A DNA stretch of 64,000 nucleotides, from the NCBI GenBank assembly GCA_028386065.3, contig JAKUCV010002721.1:152169-216168 (forward strand). The letters run 5' to 3'. Below the pieces are notes generated by a model. It did no database searches. It saw only the letters and a program-made list of their open reading frames with translations, and had not been told where the DNA came from. This DNA is from Turnera subulata (taxonomy: Eukaryota; Streptophyta; Magnoliopsida; Malpighiales; Passifloraceae). The position numbers and the translations under genes were made by a program. Of this stretch, positions 55,726-64,000 are shown one piece after another; positions within the stretch are counted from its first letter, which is position 1, and the number at the start of each line of letters is the position of its first letter.

Positions 55726-56862
55726 AAAATCCCCGAGAAAGAAGAAAGTTAATGGTTCCCGGAGAAGGAAGAGGGCTTCTTTTTTCCCTTTTTACTGGAT
55801 TTTTTTTGGCTTTGCTAGCTTGGGTGGGAATTGCAATACCAAAGAATGATATTTCTTGGAGTTATTATTATAGAATATGGACATTGTGCTAATCTCCACA
55901 TAGTTTCTATCATCAACTGGATACTCTAATATTCATGTGCATGGCTGTCCAAAGTGATTGGCTTTACAGATTCTTTTAAATTCTATGACAATATCATACT
56001 TGAGGGGATCATATATTCTAGCTAAATTACCGGTAAAATGCAACCTCTTTTACAATAACTAGGGGATTTTTTGTTTGGATCTGGCCATTTGGCCTTAAAA
56101 TATTAAACATCTATGCATAGTTGTACATCATCAATTGCGAGCTGGTCTTTTTAATAATATATGGATGCATAGATATGTTGAAAGCAACTCCCCTGACAAT
56201 TATTAGCGCATATTCAAATTTGGACACAAGCGAGAGTGATATTTCCCATTGGTGTCGCATTTTAGATACGCAGATATTCGTTCTATTTAATGAAGATAGT
56301 ATTGCTGCCCCAGGACATGAAGAGTAATGGCTCTGAAAATCAGTAGTATGTCTTCGGCAATGCGAAAGAACACTATCGCACACATTACTGCCTATTTCTT
56401 TTATACTAGAAGAGTATTTTTTTTGATGCAAAATTAGAAGAGTATCTTAATCGACTACCGAACTAACCTGTCCTTATGGCTCGATACATTACCCTTGTGA
56501 GGTGACACATTACTGGCTATGCATTGCTTTTGTGCATGGAGAGGGGGTTCAGCGAGGCAAGGTCTCATGTTTGTAACCCAATAGACATATATACTAGCTA
56601 GAAACAACCCAGAAAATGTCCTCAGCCTATTGAAGAAACTAGAGAGTCGGATCACCACTTTGAGAAATAACTTTCTTTTGCATAACTAATTTGGAAACCG
56701 AAGACTTTTTATTATTGTTTTTGTTAATAAGAAAGAGACTACATAAATTTGAAAATTCTGAAATGGGCGCTGTTTCATATCTCCCCAATCTGATGGCAAG
56801 ATAAATCACACGGTGGTGATCATTGAATCACGGTCACAAAATAAAAAAAAAAACAAACAAAC
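55726..56862. other. AMT2 upstream region and intergenic DNA
   Basis: No coding signal. Contains the presumed AMT2 promoter (minus) and a short poly(T) insertion at 56418-56434. Confidence 0.4.
56418..56434 (-). mobile_element. 17-bp poly(T)-headed insertion with 11-bp duplication
   Basis: TTTTTTTGATGCAAAAT lies between two copies of TAGAAGAGTAT (56407-56417 and 56435-56445). Same form as the insertions at 22261, 42659 and 62047. Confidence 0.45.
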
Positions 56863-56870
56863 TATATAAG
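56863..56870 (+). promoter_or_regulatory. TATA-like box just before the TRIM insertion
   Basis: TATATAAG 25 bases before the TRIM 5' LTR. It may belong to an older transcription unit whose start was split by the TRIM. Confidence 0.3.
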
Positions 56871-56894
56871 GGAGCATAGTTTGACAATTGATTT

Positions 56895-57103
56895 TGTTGG
56901 GTGTTCAAATATGAGTACTTGTCCCCACATCGGATAGAAAGAGACCAAGTGAGTAAAATATAAGTGGAATGGACCCATGTACCCAATGCCTTAAGATTTT
57001 GGGTTATTTTGTGGTGTCCAAGCCCACGAGTGTGGATCTCACTTGGGCCTCGCTTGTTTTCTCCCCGATTTGCGGGCTACTCCCGGCGCTTTACTTGCTA
57101 ACA
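56895..57103 (+). repeat. TRIM 5' LTR
   Basis: 209 bp, close to identical to the 3' LTR at 57394-57601 and to the solo LTR at 58461-58668. Contains CCACATCGGATAGAAAGAGA. Confidence 0.93.
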
Positions 57104-57393
57104 AGTGGTAGCGGAGCTGATGGTTCGGCAGTGATCGATATTGATACGCGACGTGGTTTGCCCCGTGATTGCTGCCCCCACGTGGAGCGAGCTCGAGACT
57201 CCAGTTTCAGGCCCAGGTGTGGAGTTGTAAGGCGTGACTCTTAAAAACCTAAGAGATTGGCAGGTGCGTGCTCCTTTGAACACGGGCTTGGTGTTATGGA
57301 GCAGGCTCTTGAGGATGTCGCAGAAGATGCTTCCGTTGTAGAGGGAGTATGCCTAAGCCCGATGTGGAAGAAACTCACACTTGAGGGGGAGAT

Positions 57394-57601
57394 TGTTGGG
57401 TGTTTAAGTGTGAGTACTTGTCCCACATCGGATAGAAAGAGACCAAGTGAGTAAAATATAAGTGGAATGGACCCATGTACCCAATGTCTTAAGGTTTTGG
57501 GTTACTTTGTGGTGTCCAAGCCCACGAGTGTGGATCTCACTTGGGCCTCGCTTGTTTTCTCCCTGATTTGCGGGCTACTCCCGGCGCTTTACTTGCTAAC
57601 A
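57394..57601 (+). repeat. TRIM 3' LTR
   Basis: 208 bp, starts after the polypurine tract and ends TAACA before the duplication GATTT. Confidence 0.93.
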
Positions 57602-57702
57602 GATTTCCCGTTCGCTACTTCACCCGTAAAGGTATCCTTCTTCGGTTCTTCCTCCACTCTGCTTCTTCTCCTTCTTCTGGTTCCTTACAATACTAGTATG
57701 AG

Positions 57703-58835
57703 AAATCGCTAATCGTTGTTCGTTGTTTTCAATTAGGCATTTTATATATCCTCACCAAGTTTGCATCCTTTCTCTCTCACTCACTCTCTCTCTCTCTCTC
57801 AGTTCGCTACTGCATCACACAAACTGTGGTTTTCTTAATAGCGTTGTTCTCACAAAATTGATGTTGCTTATGTCTGTTGGTTTCCATAGATCTCATTGAT
57901 TATGTTTTGGTTTTGATCGCGCATTTTTGGTTTAGTTGCCATAGTCGCTGGCTGCCTCTCCTCCTTTGTCTGTTGTTACTAGAGGCTATATGTGCTCAAA
58001 CTTTCATACCTCTTTGGTTTTCGCATTTTAGTTGTCGATATTTTGTGTGTTTGTTTACATCGGTGTTGTGGTTAGTTGTGACCTCTTGTTTGGTTTTCTT
58101 TTTTAGTTATAACTTGGTTTTGTCAAATTGCTAATCGATGTCTGTTGTTTTCAGTTAGGCATTTTACATATCCTCACCAGGTTCGCGTCCTTTCTCGCTT
58201 TTCAGTTTGCTACTCAGACTGCAGGTACTGTGGTTTTATCAATAATGTTGTTCTTACAAAATCGATGTTGTCTGTGTATGTTAGTTTCCATAGATCTTGT
58301 TGATTGTGTTTTGGTTTTAATGGCGCATTTCCGTTTAGTTGCCATTATTGTTGGCTCCTTCTCCACCTTTTCTGTTGTTACTAGAGGTTATATGTGCTCA
58401 TACTTTCATACCTCTCTGTGATTTCGTGGTTTTCTTAATAACGGATTTTGATGTTGTTTGTGTTGGATGTTCAAGTATGAGTACTTGTCCCACATCGGAT
58501 AGAAAGAGACCAAGTGAGTAAAATATAAGTGGAATGGACCCATGTACCTAATGCCTTAAGGTTTTGGGTTACTTTGTGGTGTCCAAGCCCACGAGTGTGG
58601 ATCTCACTTGGGCCTCGCTTGTTTTCTCCCCAATTTGCGGGCTACTCCCGGCGCTTTACTTGCTAACAGTTTGTGTGTTTGATCTTTCAAGCTGAGTTGT
58701 TAAACCTGTTTACATCTAGATGATGATGTTGTGGTTCCAATTGATTGGTCTAATTCTACTATTCTAATTGTGTTCTGTTTTTGGATAGATCTTGTTGATT
58801 GTGTTTTGGTTTTAATCGCGCATTTCCTTCTCTTT
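57703..58835 (+). repeat. Tandem repeat of about 420 bp, three diverged units
   Basis: Unit 1 starts near 57703 (AAATCGCTAATCG), unit 2 near 58124 (AAATTGCTAATCG), and a partial unit 3 runs from about 58425 to 58835, split by the solo LTR. Shared blocks include TTAGGCATTTTA, CATAGATCT and TTGTTACTAGAGG. Splice-acceptor-like TTTTCAATTAG/TTTTCAGTTAG recurs in units 1 and 2, so this could be a repeated 5'-UTR intron. Confidence 0.75.
58461..58668 (+). mobile_element. Solo LTR of the same TRIM family
   Basis: 208 bp, very similar to both TRIM LTRs, flanked by its own 5-bp duplication GTTTG (58456-58460 and 58669-58673). It arose by LTR-LTR recombination of an independent insertion. Confidence 0.93.
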
Positions 58836-58842
58836 TTCAGAG

Positions 58843-59181
58843 ATGAACAATCAAGGTGCACCGTCGATGACGGCCCTGCCTATAGGGGAAGGGAACTGCG
58901 GTCCCCGCATCCTCCTGCGTTACCTTTTCCTCATACTGTTCAGCCTCAGCGCTTCCAGCACTCTGGTTTTGTTTGTGAGGGCCGTGGGGTCACTATTCAC
59001 TACTCTTGACCTACTGCCTCCTGGCCTGCCGGGTGTTGTATGGTTAGTGGTGGTAGGCTTTGTCTTTGCATACCTGCGACGTTTGTCTCTCGTCAAGGTG
59101 GTCTCGGTGAGTCAATTTGTCGCCCTCCAAGTCAGTGTCAAAGTCTTGGCGGCCCCATCCAAGGAAGTCAAAGAGGCCTAG
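58843..59181 (+). CDS. Small hydrophobic ORF of unknown function
   Basis: 112 codons, starting MNNQGAPSMTAL directly after an acceptor-like TTTTTCAG (58833-58840). It contains two hydrophobic segments (about residues 27-52 and 62-80). No family is recognised. The +1 frame over the same span has a Pro/Gln/Arg composition (PSQCQSLGGPIQGSQRG) resembling degraded gag linkers, so this could be retroelement debris. Low confidence that it is a gene. Confidence 0.25.
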   Translation: MNNQGAPSMTALPIGEGNCGPRILLRYLFLILFSLSASSTLVLFVRAVGSLFTTLDLLPPGLPGVVWLVVVGFVFAYLRRLSLVKVVSVSQFVALQVSVKVLAAPSKEVKEA

Positions 59182-61094
59182 GAGGTGTGGATGATCAGCC
59201 TTGTCGCGTTTACTCTTGTCTGGGTCTCCTTCATCCTCTTGCTTAGTTCTAAAGAACTAAAAGGATGTTCCTTCATGGGTCAAGGAACACAATGCTATGA
59301 TGTTATCATACTTCACCGTAACTTCCTTAAAAAATGCACCCAACAGTCCAGAAACTGCCGAAATGCATATATCAAATCTTTCTACATCCGAGAATCCATT
59401 ATAAAAAAAGAAGAATCAAATTGCTAATCAGTTTCAGATAGGTCTAAGACCTTTAATACCCCTAAAATTTTAGCATAACTAATAGTTGGAAAAACAATCA
59501 CACCCAAACTTTATAATTGTTGTGTGAAAGAATGCTTATGAGGGTTATTTGGACGGATGGGGATGGGTTGATCGATCAAATATTTGGAGAAACTTGAGTT
59601 TCTTTAGATCACAAATGGATAGATGTTAGTGGAAAATCACGATAATTGAAATTAGAGCAAAAAAAAAAAAGGCTTTTACCCAAAACGAAATAAAATAGGA
59701 AAAGGTTTGGTTCTAATATTCTCGCCAGAATGATTTTGAGAAAGAAAAAAGTGAATGGAATGAATAGAAGATGATTAGGCTGTTTCAGTTTATGAAATTT
59801 AATTTTTGTGCCACCTTTGTTTATATGCAACGATGGATTAAAAAATGAGACTTTTGTTTGCATAAAAAAAAAAAAGTTTTCATCACATCTCACCGCATTA
59901 GTCTCTGATTTTTGCCACTCGTGTTTGCATGCATCCAATTCATTAATTTTAAAAAATTCGGCAACCTTGTTTAACTGTATTAGTCAACTGTATTAGTGGA
60001 CAAAAATGAAATGAAATTATAAGAACAATCTTGGATTTTAAAAACTATTAAGGATAAAATTAGAAAGTCACATGAGCTTAAGATCGGACGATTCTCTTTT
60101 AGTATATCTATATAGATATATCTATGTGCTATACATCAGTGGTATATTTTTTTTTATCAGAACTTCACTATTGTATAAAATTTTGGCTGATAATTGATCA
60201 ACGGACATGTTGTGCATTTCTCCAGCAGCAAATTAATGAAAGGTACCTAGAATGGATTCATTTTGCCAATAAGGTGCCATGCACAGCCGCAGGTCAATAT
60301 GACTGCTTCAAGCCAACCACTTGTTTCTTTTGGAAAATGGTTAATACATATAATTTGTGTACAAGTTATAAATTGGTCAAATGAAAAAAATTGAATCAAT
60401 GTTAATGGCCCCAGTAAAGAAATGACAAAAACTACTTTATCAAGCAGGGAAAGAAGAGCTATAGGGTCCAAACACAAACTTCAGGATATCAACTGCGCAC
60501 GCTTCAAAAAACTTGAAGTATTGACTTACAATACTGTTTGTAGAGTGTAAAATGGGTTCATTGTTATCAACGAGTTTCTGATGGAAGAATAACTATGTTT
60601 ACTTAACCAGATTGGTAGAAAGTTAAAAAAAAAAAAAATCAACTCCACCTTGTTTACACAAAAATCTTTATGGCTCTATCAACACTAACAGCTGACAGAC
60701 AAAAAACATTAAGAGGAAGGACAAGCTAATGATCAAAGAGTTTTCTACAAGCAAAACATCTAAGCAAATACTAAAGCAATGGGAAAAACGCGATACACAT
60801 GAGGTCATCCACATAATTCTACAGTTCTTTCTACCGTAATAAATGCTTTTAATGTATATTAACAGTGTCAAATGTTTTATTCGTACATATACATTGAACG
60901 GGAATAAAAAAAAATGTGAAAGATTCCTTCTTGATTCAAATGAAGTAGAAGAAAAAGCAGGATACAAATTTGAAGTTACTTCTGCAACCCAGAAGAAGAC
61001 AGCAACACGGCCTTTGTACCAACCAGCATTTATACACAACCTAACCTAGAATGAAACTATGAAGGCGATGAGAAAAAAAAGAGAACTATTGAGA
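59182..61094. other. Intergenic AT-rich DNA
   Basis: No coding region or repeat boundary recognised. Contains several poly(A)/poly(T) runs and short palindromic ATAGATATATC at about 60111-60124. Confidence 0.4.
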
Positions 61095-61283
61095 TTAAGA
61101 CTTGCCGTATTTGCGCCAACAAATCAGCATCACCACACATCTCCTCGCAATATAGAACCTCGATCGTTGCTCCCTTATCAACTCCTTACAGTGCCTAGAC
61201 GTCCCCTTTAGTACTCTTGTCGGTATACAATATTGCCCCATCTTGCACTTGTTCATCATCATCCAAAACCAATCAAATTGCAA
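61095..61283 (-). CDS. Small DVL/ROTUNDIFOLIA-like peptide
   Basis: 62 codons (or about 53 from an internal Met, MNKCKMGQY). The C-terminal half reads CKELIREQRSRFYIARRCVV followed by MLICW, matching the RTF/DVL domain (C-x2-L-[IV]-[KR]-E-Q-R-x-[RK]-[FL]-Y-I-x-R-R-C-V-x-M-L-x-C-W). These small plasma-membrane-associated peptides limit cell proliferation and shape organs; overexpression in Arabidopsis shortens leaves and fruits. A single short exon is normal for the family. It is on the minus strand and ends with TAA at 61095-61097. Confidence 0.85.
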   Translation of the reverse strand: MQFDWFWMMMNKCKMGQYCIPTRVLKGTSRHCKELIREQRSRFYIARRCVVMLICWRKYGKS

Positions 61284-63090
61284 TAATTAATACAACATTT
61301 AATACGAATCTCTTACCCCCCTTAAGCCTTGCCTTGGCAAACCCAGGAAAGTTCTCTTGTTTGGATTCTCTCTGTGTGTGTTTCTTTTTATTCTCTCCCT
61401 GTATGCTCCTCCCTCTATAAGGCTCTAACAAAGCTAACCAGAAGAGCAAGGCAAAACTAATTCTTTGTTTTTTGGCTTTGAGAGCCAACAAAAACTAACT
61501 ATTTGTCTTCATGTTTTGTTTTTGTTTTTTTAACGTTTGTTGTTAAGAAATCTATATTGGCAAGCATCACTAACTAATGCATAAGCTATTGTGACTCTGG
61601 TTGGATCCGGACCGTTCGTGCACTTCTTGCGTCCACGTCCCGCGTTGGATTGGTTATCATGTTAAGTAACCGGTGTTCTATAAACACACGCGTTTCCTTA
61701 AAAAACCAGAACTAAACCTCGAAATAGTACAGCTGGAATTTATATTTTTTAGCCGTTTTGTGAGTTGAAATTCTTCACGTGACAGAATAATATGAATGGC
61801 TGTGCTCGTAATTGCCAGATATATATTGGTTATCCTCAAAACAAAATCATCAATTACGCTTGAAAAAGAAAGATATTCAGATATATACAAAATAGGGCTG
61901 AAGGGAATCTTAATAATGTCCTTGCACAAGAGTCCAAAGCAAATTTATGATAAAGAAAAAGAGTTTAAAGAAATTTTTATGCCAAAGTGAATTTTATATA
62001 GCAACTGCCAGACTAATTACTTACTCACGTATTGTATTATGTATGTTTTTTTTTTTTGAAGGCGTATTATGTATGTAATAAATTGACTACTTGAAAACAT
62101 CGTTGATTGGATGAAAAAGTTATTCGATACTAATGCTTTTGAAAAATTGGGGCATATATACACTCAATATCAACCATAATGTTGACAAAAAAATATCAAC
62201 CATAATAATTGGAAAACAGATTGCTAAAACATTAAATGGTGTTGTAAGCAAGCAAGAGCTGTTTACTATATAGTTTGGTCAAATAAAAATCAAGACTGGA
62301 ACAGAAAGTACTGGAATTACTACGTACATCCTCTCCCTAGCACCCAAGAGGTCCAAGACAATCACGAATCAACCACTCAACAACAAATAGGAGGGTAAAA
62401 AAGTTAATAACAATAGTAGTATCATGATGGGTACCTTGCTCATTAAATGTTACGGCCTGTCCACTCCAGAGAGATTCCCTCATTTATGATGGTGGTCTTG
62501 CTGGTTCGGTAAGACAGTGGCATCAAGATCATACCCTGTTTGGGGACATATATGGATTTTGAAATAAATTTTCTTCCCCTCTTCCATTTTAACCCTTAAC
62601 CACACCCATGCCTGGCCTGCCACCATCGATGACAATCCCTAGTAGCTACCCCCATGCAAAATGGGAACAAAATGAACGTCCCCATGTAGCATTGCCAATA
62701 TAGGGTTTGGGTTATTTTAGGCTTTCCCGTTGAAATTTGAAGTGGGTGCCCATAAAGTTGAGATGATCATTTAGTATTGTGGGCAGCCTTTGCAGACCAA
62801 CAACAGTAGGGAGCAGGAAAAGAAGAGAAAAAAATAGGTGGGGAGGAGGAATAATAGAGTTAAATGCACCGGCCCGGCTTTCTGCTTTGGTAGTCGCGGC
62901 CTTAAATGCTCATGCAGACCCTCCTCCCTCCCCGCTATTAAATCATACCCAGACATTCTTAACTCTCCTCCACACTTTTAGCCTTTCTTCAAAACAACAT
63001 TTGCCCTCTCCCTAGCTACTCTCTCTGTCTCTTTTGGCTACTCTCTCGTTTCCTTCTTGTCTCTGTGTTTCTCTCCTATTTGTATATGTC
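61284..63090. other. Intergenic region between DVL (minus) and MIR171 (plus)
   Basis: Shared upstream region of two divergent genes. No coding region seen. Contains a short poly(T) insertion at 62047-62063 and a CT-rich tract at about 63005-63080. Confidence 0.4.
62047..62063 (-). mobile_element. 17-bp poly(T)-headed insertion with 13-bp duplication
   Basis: T11 then GAAGGC lies between two perfect copies of GTATTATGTATGT (62034-62046 and 62064-62076). Confidence 0.55.
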
Positions 63091-63098
63091 TATATATT
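63091..63098 (+). promoter_or_regulatory. Possible TATA box of MIR171
   Basis: TATATATT about 95 bases before the 5' arm of the miR171 hairpin; it would place a Pol II start near 63125. Confidence 0.45.
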
Positions 63099-63180
63099 TG
63101 ATCCTCAAGTGATGAGTTTGGAGAAGATGGAAGACAGCGTCGTGCATGATTGATCATTGGCTCGCTGAATTTTTGTGAAA

Positions 63181-63330
63181 CAGTAAATGTGATATTGGCC
63201 TGGTTCACTCAGACATGGAAAAACACTCTCTCAAAAGCAAAAAAAAAAAAAAAAAAATTCTGATTGATTTGCTTTTGCGTGTTGATCTGATTTGATTGAG
63301 CCGTGCCAATATCTCACTGCTCTTTCACTG
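63181..63330 (+). ncRNA. MIR171: MIR171 precursor hairpin
   Basis: The 3' arm at 63293-63313 contains TTGAGCCGTGCCAATATC, the miR171 core; the 21-mer starts TGATTGAG. The 5' arm at 63193-63213 contains TATTGGCCTGGTTCACTC, a typical miR171 star sequence. The two pair over the whole length with two G:U and two mismatches and leave 2-nt 3' overhangs. The stem extends outward, and inside the loop CAAAAGCAAA pairs with TTTGCTTTTG. The loop holds an A19-class run (about 63239-63257). Known targets are GRAS genes of the HAM/SCL6 group, which control meristem and branching. Strand and arm order agree with other MIR171 genes. Confidence 0.93.
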
Positions 63331-64000
63331 CTGCTCTTTTTTAAGTCTGTAATGCAAACTCCCCAGGCTGCGATTGCTTCATTATTTGGTTTTGCACTTT
63401 GAATATTCTTAAGGAACTTGCTTTCTAAATCTTTGTTTACTAACGTATAAATCACTGGCTTATGTATGCATAATATATATTGTTATATATTCTGCCCTTG
63501 AAGTTGAATTTTCATGTCTATATCGTGCAGCAAGGGCATAATATATAGAAGGAAGGGAATTTGAGGGAACGCATCCGGCAAGAGATGAGCATGTTTTCCC
63601 TGGAGACACGTTTGCCCAAAAGTTGGGATTAGAGTGAAAGACGATCACAGATTGTGCTGGTGATCAATTAATGTGCACCTGATCTCAATTCTTGAAGTAT
63701 TTTGTGACTTATTTCATCATTTTCTTTCTATTTTTTTGATCGATCTAGTTCGCATAGCCAAATTCTAGTAAATAACTAAATGATTAATTTAGTGAAACTT
63801 GGAATCTACATGCTATATATATCACTGGTCATAACTCAGAAGAGCCCTGGTAATTGGTTGCTTTCTTTCTTTTCCTTTTTTTTTTTATACTAGAAGAAGA
63901 GTATCCTCGTCGATACGAGACTAATCTCTCTCGGGCTTCGATCGGCACCTGTTAAGGTGGGCACCCCACCAACTGTGCATGCTCCATTCACATCACCAGG
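63331..64000. other. MIR171 3' flank and intergenic DNA
   Basis: Nothing coding recognised; AT-rich up to the window end, with CT-rich and T-run stretches near 63863-63890. Confidence 0.4.

Larger units (their letters stand above)
56895..57601 (+). mobile_element. Complete TRIM retrotransposon, 707 bp
   Basis: Two LTRs of 209 and 208 bp (56895-57103, 57394-57601) start TGTTGG and end TAACA. They enclose 290 bases with a tRNA-iMet-like primer site TGGTAGCGGAGC (57106-57117) and a polypurine tract TTGAGGGGGAGAT (57381-57393). A perfect 5-bp target duplication GATTT (56890-56894, 57602-57606) flanks it. No coding capacity, as defines TRIMs; it needs proteins from an autonomous LTR element. Confidence 0.94.

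Noticed and set aside
59040..59246. Possible gypsy gag linker (PSQCQSLGGPIQGSQRG) in a second frame over the 58843 ORF
   Set aside because: Composition only; no zinc knuckle, protease or LTR pair nearby to support it.
1..64000. Search for CRISPR arrays, bacterial operons, integrated plastid or viral genomes
   Set aside because: No regularly spaced direct repeats with unique spacers, no prokaryotic gene layout and no recognisable viral replication or coat genes; all features fit a plant nuclear chromosome.

Overview
This window is nuclear DNA from a eudicot plant. It holds intron-rich genes with GT-AG (and a few GC-AG) introns, AT-rich intergenic DNA, a nuclear tRNA-Thr, a MIR171 hairpin, chloroplast/mitochondria-targeted proteins of nuclear type, and a dense layer of plant retroelements and DNA transposons. 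The species cannot be fixed from the sequence alone.

Layout. 1-14 kb is dominated by L1-type LINEs: a 3' tail (1-221), a complete 6.2-kb copy with a perfect 15-bp target duplication (333-6529) whose ORF2 has eight in-frame stops but no frameshift, and a 2.4-kb 'half-LINE' that carries only ORF1 (11591-14010, 17-bp target duplication). Between them lie a tRNA-derived SINE, an F-box/DUF295 gene (7514-8695) and tRNA-Thr(AGT). 16-34 kb is a tandem triplication of phospholipase D delta genes (PLDd-1, -2, -3; ten coding exons each, both HKD motifs intact). It is followed by a 1-kb tandem duplication that copied the tail of the last PLD exon. The three PLD copies show patchy identity (gene-conversion-like), a shared non-canonical GC donor, and loss of Ca2+-site residues in the C2 domain of copy 2.

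35.6-37.4 kb carries a PPR gene on the minus strand. 37.4-41.9 kb is a decayed cytochrome P450 gene broken by a 3-kb Mutator-like element (96-bp TIRs, 10-bp target duplication) and a G-rich hAT-type element. The Mutator-like element encodes a PB1-like protein and a GRF-type zinc-finger protein facing each other. 43-55.7 kb is gene-dense: an SR45a/Tra2-like splicing factor, an AKRP-type chloroplast ankyrin protein, a bifunctional-nuclease (BBD) protein, and a convergent AMT2-type ammonium transporter. 56.8-59.2 kb holds an intact TRIM retrotransposon, a related solo LTR, and a 420-bp tandem repeat. 61-63.5 kb holds a small DVL/ROTUNDIFOLIA peptide gene (minus) and a MIR171 precursor (plus).

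Functional reading. The PLDd cluster makes phosphatidic acid signals at the plasma membrane. The other single-copy genes act in splicing, plastid development, nuclease/stress functions, ammonium uptake and organ growth. Gene models were made by hand from splice sites and reading-frame continuity and have not been checked against transcripts. Less obvious signals are four or five very short poly(T)-headed insertions with long direct repeats, which look like extreme 5'-truncated retropositions, and the ORF1-only LINE.
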